This document shows positions 42,978-52,217 of a stretch of DNA of 64,000 bases, in pieces. The notes beneath the pieces are model-generated. The model was not told where the DNA came from, ran no database searches, and worked only from the letters and a program-made list of their open reading frames with translations. Numbering within the stretch: position 1 is the first letter of the stretch; every line of letters starts with the position of its first letter. Both the position numbers and the translations under genes were made by a program. The stretch is from Aerophototrophica crusticola (GTDB lineage Bacteria > Pseudomonadota > Alphaproteobacteria > Azospirillales > Azospirillaceae): assembly GCA_001939945.1 (NCBI GenBank), contig MOEB01000009.1, forward strand, positions 62,001-126,000, given 5' to 3'.

Positions 42978-43469
42978 TTACTGCGACGCCTTCGACGCGG
43001 CTTCCTCCGCCGCCGCCAGTTCCGCCTGCAGGGCGTTCAGGCGGGCCTCGTTCTTGCGCACGAACTCCAGGTTCTTCTGGGTGACCGGCGACAGCTTGCT
43101 GGTGTCGCCGCCGGAGGTGGCTGCCACCTGGGCCATGCTCGCCTCCGCCCAGGCCATGGTGACCTTCAGGAATTCCAGCGGCGGGCAGCCGTTCTTGCGC
43201 AGCATGCCGCTGAACACCGGCGCCTTCTTTTCCATGTAGGCGGCCGTTTCCTCCAGGGTCCCGTCGGGGGCGTCGTCTTCCTGGTTCTGCTCGGCCTGCA
43301 GCTTCGGGTCGGTGGCGGACTTCTTCAGCACGTCCACCATGGCGGCGTTGCACTTTTCCAGCGCCGGCATGGTCAGGGTGTAGTCCACCGCCGCCTCGTG
43401 GGTCTGCGCAAGGGCGGCAGGGGCGGCCAGCAGGGCCAGGGCGAGGGTTGCGGGCAGGAGACGGGTCAT
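42978..43469 (-). CDS. Hypothetical periplasmic protein (163 aa)
   Basis: 163 residues with a textbook signal peptide (LLPATLALALLAAPAALAQ, cleavage near residue 22). The mature part is helical: VDYTLTMPALEKCNAAMVDVLKK, an acidic EQNQEDDAPDG loop, then YMEKKAPVFSGMLRKNGCPPLEFLK. A C-terminal coiled-coil ends in an Ala/Glu/Ser repeat (NALQAELAAAEEAASKASQ). The two cysteines could form a disulfide. The start at 43469 is selected because it begins the signal peptide; the longer open frame is a shadow of the neighbouring kinase gene region. No family recognised. Monocistronic, followed by a strong hairpin. Confidence 0.75.
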   Translation of the reverse strand: MTRLLPATLALALLAAPAALAQTHEAAVDYTLTMPALEKCNAAMVDVLKKSATDPKLQAEQNQEDDAPDGTLEETAAYMEKKAPVFSGMLRKNGCPPLEFLKVTMAWAEASMAQVAATSGGDTSKLSPVTQKNLEFVRKNEARLNALQAELAAAEEAASKASQ

Positions 43470-43551
43470 GATGGCCGCTTCGTCGTCAAAGGATGCGCCT
43501 TCATAGCAGACCGGCGACCGTGCCGCCCCTGTCCATCCGGCAGAGCCGGGG

Positions 43552-44442
43552 TTACCCCCGCGCCCGCAGCGCCAGCGCCATGGCACCCAGCAGCCCCGCC
43601 CGGTCCCCCAGCCCCGCCGGCCGGATGAACCCCTGCATCCCGTCCGCCAGGTCCGGGGACGCCACATACCCGCCCAGCAGCCCCACCGCCCGTTCCCGCA
43701 CCCGCGGCAATAACCCCGGCCGCAGCCCCACCCCGCCCCCGAACAGGATGCGGCGGGGGGAAGACACCAGCAGAAGCGTGACGCAGAGCTGGCCGAGGTA
43801 GTCCGCGACAAGGTCCCAAACCGGGTCGTCGTCGCCGGCCGTCTCCGCCGGCCGTCCCAGACGGGCATTGATGGCGGGGCCGGCGGCCAGACCCTCCAGG
43901 CAGTCGCCATGGAAGGGGCAGCAGCCCGCGAACGGGTCGCGGGACGCGTCGCGCCGGACCAGGATGTGCCCGGCCTCCGGGTGCAGCAGCCCGTGCACCG
44001 GCCTGCCATGGCTGACCAGCCCCACCCCGATGCCGGTGCCCACGGTGACATAGGCGAAGTCGGCAAGCCCCTGCGCGGCACCCCAGGCCCCCTCCCCCAG
44101 GGCGGCGCCGTTCACGTCCGTGTCCAGGGCCACCGGCACGCCCAGCGCGCCCCGCACCGGTCCCAGCACGTCCGTGCCGGACCAGCCCGGCTTGGGCGTG
44201 GACAGGATGCGGCCATGGGAGGATTGGCCCGGGTCCACGCCCAAGGGCCCGAAGCTGGCGATTCCCGCGGCCTGCACCGGCCCATGCTCCGCCACCAGCC
44301 GCCGCAGCGCGGCCACGGTAGCGGCCATGGTCTCCCCCGGCGTCGTGGTGGGGATGCGCACGGGCGGGGCGAGGGCATCCGGCCCGTCGCCCACGCTGAC
44401 CAGCACCTTGGTGCCGCCGATCTCCACCCCCGCGACCCGCAT
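43552..44442 (-). CDS. ROK-family sugar kinase (fructokinase-like)
   Basis: 296 residues from the ATG at 44442, which overlaps the TGA of the upstream remnant and has GGGGAGGGG before it. The N-terminal ATP loop is VEIGGTKVLVSVGDG. The catalytic Asp is in DTDVNGAALGEGAWG near residue 110, followed by YVTVGTGIGVG. The ROK zinc motif appears as HILVRRD ... CCPFHGDCLEGLAAGPAI near 160-185, in the form found in bacterial fructokinases. The C-terminal block RRILFGGGVGLRPGL is typical. The preceding gene remnant belongs to an amylosucrase-like GH13 family, consistent with a former sucrose-use operon in which this enzyme phosphorylated the released fructose. Confidence 0.88.
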   Translation of the reverse strand: MRVAGVEIGGTKVLVSVGDGPDALAPPVRIPTTTPGETMAATVAALRRLVAEHGPVQAAGIASFGPLGVDPGQSSHGRILSTPKPGWSGTDVLGPVRGALGVPVALDTDVNGAALGEGAWGAAQGLADFAYVTVGTGIGVGLVSHGRPVHGLLHPEAGHILVRRDASRDPFAGCCPFHGDCLEGLAAGPAINARLGRPAETAGDDDPVWDLVADYLGQLCVTLLLVSSPRRILFGGGVGLRPGLLPRVRERAVGLLGGYVASPDLADGMQGFIRPAGLGDRAGLLGAMALALRARG

Positions 44443-44762
44443 CACCCCTCCCCCACCAGCCAGCGCGCCTGCCAAGGACCCAGGGGAACCGGCCCGCCCG
44501 GCATCTTCTCCCCGGCCAACAGGTCCCGCACGCCGCCGGGAAACCCGGTCGCCACCGATGCCGCCTGACCGCCCAGGTTGGCGAGGCACAGCACCTGGCC
44601 CGGCCCCTCGCCGCGGGTGAAGCCCAGCACGGCCGGGCATCCCATGTCCACCGGCACGGCGGGGTTGGCGGCATGGAATGCCCCATGCGCCGCCCGCAGC
44701 CGGGCCATGGCGTTCAGGCCGGAGAAGACTTTGCCCTCCACCGTGCCCGGGTCATGCCGCCG
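44442..44762 (-). pseudogene. 3' remnant of a GH13 amylosucrase-like gene
   Basis: About 107 codons that match only the C-terminal end of a GH13 alpha-glucan/sucrose enzyme. The open segment begins RRHDPGTVEGKVFSGL, the usual start of the last helix before the C-terminal beta domain, followed by LRAAHGAFHAANPAVP, GQVLCLANLGGQ and PLGPWQARWLVGEG. The catalytic (beta/alpha)8 barrel is missing. The homology stops 11 nt from the stop codon of pbpC, and an in-frame TGA lies at 44763-44765. The TGATG overlap with the fructokinase gene is preserved. A GTG at 44741 could still give a 99-residue peptide. I read it as a deletion that joined pbpC to the tail of a sucrose operon. Confidence 0.75.
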
Positions 44763-44772
44763 TCAAGCCGAG

Positions 44773-46962
44773 TTACCGTACCCGCACCTGCACCGCCGCC
44801 CGCTGGCCCGAAGCGTCGGTCACCGCCACCTCCGCGAAGCCCGGCCCGTCCGGCAGCCAGCCCGCGCCCTGCACCGGCAGCCCGTTCACCAGCCAGCGGA
44901 AGGGCGGCTGGCCCCCCATGGCCTCCAGCGGCAGGGGCAGGGGCGCACCCGCCTCCACGCCCAAATCCACCTCCGCCCCATCCGGCGGGAAGGCCACGCC
45001 CAGGGGGGCGACGCGGGGGCCAGGGCGGGACACGGCCATCACCGTGGGCGGCAGCAGCTCGAACTGGCGCAAGGGGGCCGGCAGGGGCGTGCCCGGGCCG
45101 GCCAGCACCGTGCCCGGAGGGGCCGGGGGGAAGGGGCCGGCATCGGGCAGCAAATCGGCCAGACGGAACAGGATGGGCGCCGCCTCCCCCCTTCCCATGG
45201 CTCCCGGCCGCGGGGTTCCGTCCGGCCGACCGACCCAGACCACCGCCACATGGGCGGGGCTGAACCCCACCGCCCAGGCGTCGCGGTAGCCATAGGAGGT
45301 CCCGGTCTTGTAGGCGAAGGGCCGCGCCCCGTCGCCGGCACTGCGCCCGTCAGGCCGCGGCGTGCCGGCCAGGATGTCCGCCACCTGCCAGGCCGCCACC
45401 GGCCCCACCAGCCGCCGCGGGTCCCCCGCCCCCTGCCCCTCCGTGAACCGCAGGGGCCGCGCCGTGCCCCCGTCCGCCAGCGCGGCATAGAGCAGGGCCA
45501 TGTCCTCCAGCCTGATCCCCACCCCGCCCAGGGCCAGGGGCAGGCCCACCCGTCCGCCCGCTCCCTCCGGCAGCACCAGCCGCGCCCCCGCCGCGGACAG
45601 CCGCCCCGCCGCCCGGGTGGGGCCCAGGCGGGACAGCAGCGCCACCGCCGGCACGTTGAGGGAGGCCTGCAAAGCCTCCCGCACCGTCACGCTGCCGCGG
45701 AAACCGCCGTCAAAGTTGCGGGGCCGGTAGGCGCCGAAGGCCACCGGCCGGTCGTCGATCCGCGTCTCCGGGTGCAGCGGCAAATCCTCGAACGCCAGGG
45801 CATAGAGCAGCGGCTTCAGGGCCGACCCGGGCGACCGCACGGCCCGCACCATGTCCACCTGGCCCCCCGGCCCGTCGAAGCTGCCGCCCACATAGGCGCG
45901 CACCTGTCGCGTCGCCGTCTCCACCACCAGCAGCGCCACCTCCGCCTCCGGCTCCAGCCGCCGCCGCGCCTCGGCCGCGATGGACTCCGCCTGGGACTGG
46001 AGCACCGGGTCGATGGTGCTGGCGATGGTGCTGCCCGCCGGGTGGGACCGGCGCAGCCGTTCCGCCAAATGGGGCGCCCATTGCGGCAGGGGCAGGCGGG
46101 CGGTGGGCACCGGCTCCTCCGCCGCTTCCGCCGCGTCGCGCGGGTCCAGCACCCCCGCCGCGGACAACCGGGCCAGCACCCGGTCGCGGGCCGCCTTGGC
46201 CGCCTCCGGCCGCTCGTCGGGCCGCCTTGCCGTGGGCGACTGGGGCAGGGCCACCAGCAGGGCCGCCTGGGACAGGGTCAGCCGGTCCGGCTCCCGCCCC
46301 CAATAGGCCAGTGCCGCCGCCCGGACCCCCTCCAGGTTCCCGCCGAAGGGGGCGAGGGTCAGGTACATGGCCAGGATCTCCTCCTTGCCGTACCGCGCCT
46401 CCAGTTGCAGGGCCCGCGCCATCTCCGCCAGCTTGGCGCCAAGGGTACGCGGCCGCGGCTCCAGCAGCCGGGCCACCTGCATGGTCAGGGTGGACCCGCC
46501 GGACACCACCTCCCCATGCCACAGCGCCTGCCCCACCGCCCGGGCCAGGGCCAGCGGGTCCACGCCGGGGTGGCGGTCGAACCGCTTGTCCTCATACGCC
46601 TTCAACAGGGCCAGGTACGTGCCCGAGACCTGCCCCGGGTCGGCGTGCAGCCGCCAGGTCCCGTCCGCCGCCAGGAACGCCCGCAATGTGCCCCCGTCCT
46701 GGTCCAGCACCAGCGTCCCCCGGTCGCGGTAGCGCGACAGGTCCGGCGGGAACAGTCGGTCGAGGGTGAGGAGGGTGGCGAGGAGGAGGGGGAGTGCAAC
46801 AGCCGCCCAAGCCCCCAGCCTTTTCCTGTTTCCCCCGCGAAGGCGGGGGTCCACAGTTTTCGACCCGGTCTCCGCTGGCGCCGTCGCAAAGGAACCGTGG
46901 ACCCCCGCCTTCGCGGGGGAAGCACATTTTTCTGCTCCGTCAGCGAAACGGCCGGGCCCCAC
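44773..46962 (-). CDS. pbpC: Penicillin-binding protein 1C (bifunctional GT51/transpeptidase)
   Basis: 729 residues. The GTG at 46962 follows the alpha-2-macroglobulin stop by 3 nt and has a strong GGGGGAGG site. Residues about 13-45 are encoded by a REP-like palindrome (46829-46922), after which the membrane anchor begins (AAVALPLLLATLLTLDRLF, about 53-71). The GT51 domain has EDKRFDRHPGVDP with the catalytic Glu near 118, GGSTLTMQVARLL and KEEILAMYLTLAPFG. The transpeptidase has SPGSALKP near 379 (Ser nucleophile), SLN near 440 and KTGTS near 550. A C-terminal PBP1C-specific domain (about 640-729) ends the protein. The pairing with alpha-2-macroglobulin is the classic pbpC context and suggests cell-wall repair linked to protease trapping. 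Confidence 0.95.
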   Translation of the reverse strand: MGPGRFADGAEKCASPAKAGVHGSFATAPAETGSKTVDPRLRGGNRKRLGAWAAVALPLLLATLLTLDRLFPPDLSRYRDRGTLVLDQDGGTLRAFLAADGTWRLHADPGQVSGTYLALLKAYEDKRFDRHPGVDPLALARAVGQALWHGEVVSGGSTLTMQVARLLEPRPRTLGAKLAEMARALQLEARYGKEEILAMYLTLAPFGGNLEGVRAAALAYWGREPDRLTLSQAALLVALPQSPTARRPDERPEAAKAARDRVLARLSAAGVLDPRDAAEAAEEPVPTARLPLPQWAPHLAERLRRSHPAGSTIASTIDPVLQSQAESIAAEARRRLEPEAEVALLVVETATRQVRAYVGGSFDGPGGQVDMVRAVRSPGSALKPLLYALAFEDLPLHPETRIDDRPVAFGAYRPRNFDGGFRGSVTVREALQASLNVPAVALLSRLGPTRAAGRLSAAGARLVLPEGAGGRVGLPLALGGVGIRLEDMALLYAALADGGTARPLRFTEGQGAGDPRRLVGPVAAWQVADILAGTPRPDGRSAGDGARPFAYKTGTSYGYRDAWAVGFSPAHVAVVWVGRPDGTPRPGAMGRGEAAPILFRLADLLPDAGPFPPAPPGTVLAGPGTPLPAPLRQFELLPPTVMAVSRPGPRVAPLGVAFPPDGAEVDLGVEAGAPLPLPLEAMGGQPPFRWLVNGLPVQGAGWLPDGPGFAEVAVTDASGQRAAVQVRVR
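46829..46922. repeat. REP/BIME-like palindromic repeat, copy 2, within pbpC
   Basis: Left unit TTTCCCCCGCGAAGGCGGGG followed by GTCCACAGTT, and right unit AACCGTGGAC followed by the mirrored CCCCCGCCTTCGCGGGGGAA. Same organisation, orientation and size as 5184-5279. It is read in frame at the 5' end of pbpC. Confidence 0.88.
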
Positions 46963-46965
46963 CCC

Positions 46966-49900
46966 CTACCTCCCCCCCGTCACCACCGCCGTCCCGCCCC
47001 CCGTGCGGGCCAGGGTACCGCTGTCGTACATGTCCTCCACCGTCGCCGGCGGCCGGGCATAGGTCCCCGGGGTCACGGCGCGGGCGACGTAGGCCAGGCG
47101 GAACTCGCCCGGCTCCAGCCCGTCCTTCCGGTCGTCCGCCCCCTCGTACGACCCCCAGGGGCTGACCCAGCCCAGCTCCATCACCCCGACGAACCGGTCG
47201 TCCCGCCCCTCCCGCAGGGCGGCGGGGCTGACCTGCCCCGTCCAGGGCAGGGGGTCGGACCCGTCCGGGCCCGGGCGCAGCACGCCCTCGATCTCCCACC
47301 CCGCCGGCAGCGGGTCCACCAGCACCAGGGTGCGGCGGCCGGAAAGCTTGTCCAGCTTGCCCTTGAGGACCACCACCACCTGGGCGTTGCGCGGCAGGCT
47401 GGCGGGGTCCAGCGCTGCCCCGTCCAGGCCGTGGTAGGTCTTCTCCAGCACCAGCCCGCCATGGCTGGCGGCGGGCGGTGCCTGTTTCGGCACGCCCTTC
47501 AGCACCACCGACCGCCAGACCTCCCCCTTGCCGCTGTTGGTGAAGGCCAAGCCCTTGGCCGCCTGTTCCGGCGTGGGGCGGAAACTGGGCAAAGCGTCCT
47601 TGCCCGTGCTGGCCGCCACCCCGTCCACGGCGATGCCGGGGCGGTCGCGGCCCAGCAGCTCCTGTGCCGCCAGCAGCAGCCAGCCCTTCTGCTGGGTGTT
47701 CCAAGCGAAGGGGTCCTTCTGCCCGGCCTGCCGCCTGACCAAAGCGCCGGCCGCGTCCACCGTTTCCCGGTCGCCCACGCCGGCGGCCACGGCCAGGGTG
47801 GCCGCCGCTTCCCGCTCCGGGGAGGCGTAATAGTCCAGACCCGCCGTGCCCAGCGCGCCCCGTGCCCGCGCGAAAGCCTCCGCCGCGCGGCGCTTGTCCC
47901 CGGCCAGGGACAGGGCGGCACCCAGCTGCGCCTCCGCCAGCGAGCCCTTCCACCCCGCCTTGCCGTCCGCCGCCCGGTCGGCCAGGTAGCGCAAATCGCC
48001 CAGGTTCGCCCGTCCGGCCCGGGCCAGCAGCCAGGCGCCATAGGCGGAGGCCTGCGCCCCCTCCCCGTCATTGCCGCTGTCCAGCCGCTGCGACAGGAAC
48101 TTCTCCGCCCAGCCGGTCAGGCTGGCCAGGGCGGCGGGCGGAACCGGATGGCCCGCCCCCTGCGCCCGTTGCAGGAAGTCCAGCACATACATCTGCAGCC
48201 ATGCCCCGGCATAGTCGTCCCCGGCCCCCCAAAGGCCGAAGCTGCCGTCCGGCTTCTGCCGGTCCAGGATCCGGGCGATGGCGGCGTCCACCCGCAGGCC
48301 CGTGTCCCCGGGCTGGTCCAGCCCCATGTCCGCCGCCACCTGCGGGAAGGCCAGCAGCGGCAGGGCCACGCTGACCGTCTGTTCCGTGCAGCCATAGGGG
48401 TAGCGGTTCAAATCCTTCAGCAGCCCCGCCACGTCGATGCCCGGCAGATAGCTGTAGCTGACCGTCAGGCTGGCCGTGCCCGGCTGGAACGGCTCGAACA
48501 GGGCAGGCGTCACGGCGAACTTCTCCCCCGGCGCTTGCTGCCGCATCTCCGCCAGGGTCACCGGCGCCTGCGCGGCGCGGAGCGTCAGGTCCCAGTCCCG
48601 CTCGATCTTCAGGTCCCCGGGGCCCGCCACGGACAGCCTGACCCCGGCGATGCCCGCCGCGTCCGCCACCAGACCCAGGGGGAAGACCTTCCGCTCCCCC
48701 GCCGCCAGCGGCACGAGGGTGGGCGGCCCGGCCACGGACAGGGGCCCGCTGGGGGTCACCGCCACCTGGTAATCGCCCGCCGCCCCCTCCACATTGTGCA
48801 GCAGCAGCGCCGCCTCCGCCTTGTCGCCGGGCGCCAGGAAGCGGGGCAGCACAACCTCCGCCACTACGGGATCGCGCACCAGCATGTCGGCCTGGGCGGA
48901 GCCCATCCGGTCCTTGTCATAGGCCACGGCCATCAGCCGCAAATTCCCGGCGAAGTCCGGCACGTCCAGCGGCACCACCGCCTTGCCGTCCCGCACCTGC
49001 ACCACGCCGCTGAACAGGGACACGACCTTGGTGGAGCTGACGGGCAGCCCCGCCCCACCAAGGTCGCCGTCGCCACCCTGGCGGATCACCCCCGCCGGCC
49101 CGGCATTGCCGTCCAGCAAGCGGCCGTACATGTCCCGCATCTCCACCGCCAGCCGCCGCTTGGCGAAGAAGTGGGCCAGCGGGTCCGGCGCCTTGTAGCG
49201 GGTCAGGTTCAGGATGCCCTCATCCACCGCGGCCAGGGTGACGAACGCCTCCCGCCCCGCGCCCGCCACCGCCAGGGTCACCGGCACCGTGGTGCGCGGC
49301 CGGGTCAGGGCGGGGGCCTCAACCTTCACCTCCAGCGTCCGGTCGGCCCCGTCGATGCCGATCCAGGCCAGCCCCACCGCCCGCACCGGCCGGTAGCCCG
49401 CCTTGGCCTCCACCGGGCGCACGAAGCTGACCAGGGCATAGGCGCCCGCACCCCAGGCGGCGTCCGCCTCGATTTCCACCTCCACCGGGCCGGCGCCCAC
49501 CTCTTGCGCCTGCACGTCATGCACCCGGTCGCTGGCCACCACCACCTGCATCTGCCCGGCGAAGGGCGGGGTGACCTTCAAGGTCACCGTCTCACCGGGC
49601 TTGGCCTTCGGCTTGTCCAGGCTGACCGCCACCTTGTCCGGCGTGCCCTCCTGCCCGTCGGCGGCGACGTACCAGCCGCTGTAGAAGGTCTGCACCGTCC
49701 GGGCGTCGCCGTCCTGCACCACCAGCCGGTAGGTGCCCCAGTCCAGGCCGCGGGCCAGCCGCACCGGCTTGTCGGCCAGGGTGCCGACGGTCCCCTCCGC
49801 GACCGGCTTTTCCCGCTCCGTGTAGCGCCACGCCCAGCCATTGCCCTGGCTGTACCAGACGTAATCCCGCTCCACCTCCACCAGCGACCAGCGCAGGTCG

Positions 49901-51795
49901 GGCCGCGCCACCTGCGCCCCCTTGGCGTCCAGGGTCACCAGCTCGAAGGCCGCCTCCTGCCCTTCCGGCGCGCGGCCGTCGCTGAACAGGGGCTTCACGC
50001 CCACATAGGTCGGCAGGCCGCGCACCGGCGCCGCCACCTCTCCCCGGGTCACCCGCCCGCCGGGCTCCTGCACCTCCGCCGCCAGCCGCACCCGCAGCGG
50101 CGCGGGCGAGCCACCGGCGTCCGGCACGGTGAAGGACAGGGTGGCCTTGCCCTCCGCGTCCGTCTCCACCGCCTCCGACTCCTGCAGCCGCGTCTCGAAC
50201 GGCTCCTCCGGCCCGAAGGTGAAGCCCTTGAAGGCCGGGAACGGTTCCGGGTCGCGCTCCAGCGTCGCCACCCCGCCGGCCATCAGCCCGGCGCCGGGCG
50301 CGCCATAGAGGAACCGGGTGGTCGCCGCCAAATCCACGGTCTGGCCCGGCGCCAGCACCTCCCCGTCCGCGGGCGGCTCCAGGGTCACGGCCAGCTTGGG
50401 CGGGACGAAGTCCTGCACCTCGAACCGGGCCTCACCCACCGGGTCCTTGCCGCCCTCCAGCAGCACGGCCACGGACCATTCCCCCCGCCGCGCCCCGGCG
50501 GACAGGGTGATGGGCGCGGTCGCCCCGCCGGCCGCGGGGGTCAGGGTCACGCGCCGGTACTCCACCCCATCGGGCCGCTTCACCACCAGGGTGACCGGCG
50601 TGCCCGCCACGGCCTTGGCCTGCCGGTCGCGCAGCAGCAGGCTGGCATGCACCACCTCCCCCGGCCGGTAGATGCCCCGCTCCGTCCAGACATAGGCGTC
50701 CAGGGCGCCGGCATGGCGCTGCCCCTCCGCCCCACGGTCGCTGAAGTCGAAGGCCGCCCGCTCCAGGTCCAGCAGGGTGAAATCGCCCTTGTCCCCATAC
50801 AGCATCAGGGCCGCCGGCCGCGCCCCGCCCTTGCCGCGCAGCAGGCCGGGGGCGAAGCGGGCGATGCCGTCATCGTCCGTCTCCGCCGTCGCCAGTTCCT
50901 GGTTGTCCTTGCCCACCAGCACGGCGCGGATGTCCTCCAGCGGCTCCGCCGTGCCGAGCGACCGCGCCACCACCGTCAGCCCGTCCGCCCCGGCATAGGC
51001 AGTGGGGGCCAGGTCCGTCTCCACCAGCCAGCGGGCGGCGCTGCGCCCCCGCTGGTCCTCCCGCCACCAGTCCCCGTTCTCATCGAACGGCGCCATGGCC
51101 GCATCCTCGGCGATCACCAGATAGACTCCGGGCTTGCGCTCCGGCACCGCCTGGGCCACGGGGAAGGATGTCACCACCCGCCGGTTCGGCTGGGACTTGA
51201 CCGCCATGGTGCCTTCCCAGACCAGGGTCGCGTCCTCCCGCGCGATGCGGTCGAATTCGTACCGCTCCGGGTCGCGGGCCAGGGTCAGGCGGGCAGCCAG
51301 CCGGTCGCTGGCGCGCAGCACCTTCACCCGCAGGCTAGCGCTGTTCACCGTCTCGATCCCCAGCCCGGTGCTGCCCACCCGCGGCAGCACAAACCCGCTG
51401 CCGGAGATGCGCACGACCGGCGGCAGGTCGGGCACGCTGGCCCGCACCGTCACCGCATCCTTCAGGGCCGATCCGTCCGCCCCCGGCAGCCCGGCGCGGA
51501 AGGTCACCTCATACCGTTCCCCCGGTGCCAGGCCGTTCAGGCACAGGCTGGTGCCCTTGGCCGTCACCGCCACGTCCGTGGCCGGCTGGACGGAGACATG
51601 GTCGCGGTAGCCCGCCCCATCCCCCTTCAGCGCCGAATCGAAGGTCGCGCACCAGCCCGGCGGGTCCGTGTCCATGGCCGGCCCGTTGCCGGTCACCGTC
51701 AGGGCCGCCGCCGGCAGCGACAGGGCGGCGGCAGGCAGCACAAAGCCAAGCCGGCGCAGCAGGGGCGCCAGGGTCAGGGTCGGCCGAAGCGGCAT
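46966..51795 (-). CDS. Bacterial alpha-2-macroglobulin
   Basis: 1609-residue periplasmic protease trap. A signal peptide (LRRLGFVLPAAALSLPAAA) lacks a lipobox, so it is probably not a lipoprotein, unlike E. coli YfhM. MG domains fill residues 130-900 (for example TERGIYRPGEVVHASLLLRD near 365, the bait-region neighbourhood near 740-860). The thioester motif is YPYGCTEQTVSVALPLLAFP, with Cys near 1134 and Gln three residues later, so covalent trapping should be possible. The TED domain and a C-terminal receptor-like domain follow (WEIEGVLRPGPDGS ... GTYARPPATVEDMYDSG). It is co-transcribed with pbpC, 3 nt apart. The 422-bp region upstream holds an inverted repeat. Confidence 0.95.
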   Translation of the reverse strand: MPLRPTLTLAPLLRRLGFVLPAAALSLPAAALTVTGNGPAMDTDPPGWCATFDSALKGDGAGYRDHVSVQPATDVAVTAKGTSLCLNGLAPGERYEVTFRAGLPGADGSALKDAVTVRASVPDLPPVVRISGSGFVLPRVGSTGLGIETVNSASLRVKVLRASDRLAARLTLARDPERYEFDRIAREDATLVWEGTMAVKSQPNRRVVTSFPVAQAVPERKPGVYLVIAEDAAMAPFDENGDWWREDQRGRSAARWLVETDLAPTAYAGADGLTVVARSLGTAEPLEDIRAVLVGKDNQELATAETDDDGIARFAPGLLRGKGGARPAALMLYGDKGDFTLLDLERAAFDFSDRGAEGQRHAGALDAYVWTERGIYRPGEVVHASLLLRDRQAKAVAGTPVTLVVKRPDGVEYRRVTLTPAAGGATAPITLSAGARRGEWSVAVLLEGGKDPVGEARFEVQDFVPPKLAVTLEPPADGEVLAPGQTVDLAATTRFLYGAPGAGLMAGGVATLERDPEPFPAFKGFTFGPEEPFETRLQESEAVETDAEGKATLSFTVPDAGGSPAPLRVRLAAEVQEPGGRVTRGEVAAPVRGLPTYVGVKPLFSDGRAPEGQEAAFELVTLDAKGAQVARPDLRWSLVEVERDYVWYSQGNGWAWRYTEREKPVAEGTVGTLADKPVRLARGLDWGTYRLVVQDGDARTVQTFYSGWYVAADGQEGTPDKVAVSLDKPKAKPGETVTLKVTPPFAGQMQVVVASDRVHDVQAQEVGAGPVEVEIEADAAWGAGAYALVSFVRPVEAKAGYRPVRAVGLAWIGIDGADRTLEVKVEAPALTRPRTTVPVTLAVAGAGREAFVTLAAVDEGILNLTRYKAPDPLAHFFAKRRLAVEMRDMYGRLLDGNAGPAGVIRQGGDGDLGGAGLPVSSTKVVSLFSGVVQVRDGKAVVPLDVPDFAGNLRLMAVAYDKDRMGSAQADMLVRDPVVAEVVLPRFLAPGDKAEAALLLHNVEGAAGDYQVAVTPSGPLSVAGPPTLVPLAAGERKVFPLGLVADAAGIAGVRLSVAGPGDLKIERDWDLTLRAAQAPVTLAEMRQQAPGEKFAVTPALFEPFQPGTASLTVSYSYLPGIDVAGLLKDLNRYPYGCTEQTVSVALPLLAFPQVAADMGLDQPGDTGLRVDAAIARILDRQKPDGSFGLWGAGDDYAGAWLQMYVLDFLQRAQGAGHPVPPAALASLTGWAEKFLSQRLDSGNDGEGAQASAYGAWLLARAGRANLGDLRYLADRAADGKAGWKGSLAEAQLGAALSLAGDKRRAAEAFARARGALGTAGLDYYASPEREAAATLAVAAGVGDRETVDAAGALVRRQAGQKDPFAWNTQQKGWLLLAAQELLGRDRPGIAVDGVAASTGKDALPSFRPTPEQAAKGLAFTNSGKGEVWRSVVLKGVPKQAPPAASHGGLVLEKTYHGLDGAALDPASLPRNAQVVVVLKGKLDKLSGRRTLVLVDPLPAGWEIEGVLRPGPDGSDPLPWTGQVSPAALREGRDDRFVGVMELGWVSPWGSYEGADDRKDGLEPGEFRLAYVARAVTPGTYARPPATVEDMYDSGTLARTGGGTAVVTGGR

Positions 51796-52029
51796 GATGG
51801 ACCATCCGGGGAAGGCGCGGGGAGCGTCTGCCCCGCGAGGCCGGATGATACGCCCGCGGCAACCTTCCGTGAAGGGGCCGGGCGGTGGAGGGTATTGCGG
51901 GAAGAGGGGCCCCGGCGGTTCCGTGTCGGCGGCTCGCCCCGGTCACGAGCGAGAAATCCTATTTTCGCCGAAGGCCTACGCGCCAAGTCAACGCCAGGAA
52001 GAAACAAGGTTGAACGCCGCCCCAGCGTT

Positions 52030-52160
52030 CCCTCCCCCAGAGGGGGAGGGACAGGGAGAGGGGTTGGGCCCTTTCCGGAAAAGTAAACGCTTCGGCAAGG
52101 GCCCTGCTGTCCTGGTCGCACCACCCCTCACCCTGTCCCTCTCCCCCTGGGAGAGGGGAC
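52030..52160. repeat. Nested inverted-repeat element upstream of the macroglobulin gene
   Basis: In the gene-free gap 51796-52217. The outer arms are imperfect inverted copies: CCCTCCCCCAGAGGGGGAGG with ACAGGGAGAGGGG at left, and CCCCTCACCCTGT with CCCTCTCCCCCTGGGAGAGG at right. The inner arms are GGGCCCTT and AAGGGCCC around 52066-52103. Each outer arm is itself a small hairpin. It looks like a miniature non-coding repeat; no second copy was noticed in this window. The remaining gap also holds the promoter of the macroglobulin-pbpC operon (51796-52010). Confidence 0.6.
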
Positions 52161-52217
52161 GGGACTGCACCGCTCGACTTGATCCGAAACCGAAATCCAG
52201 CGCCGCATTCCGGCAAG

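Noticed and set aside
44578-52086. Very long plus-strand open frame (about 2500 codons) opposite pbpC and the macroglobulin gene
   Set aside because: It is the antisense shadow of two clear genes; the translation is His/Arg/Gly/Gln-rich low-complexity text typical of reading GC-rich genes on the wrong strand.
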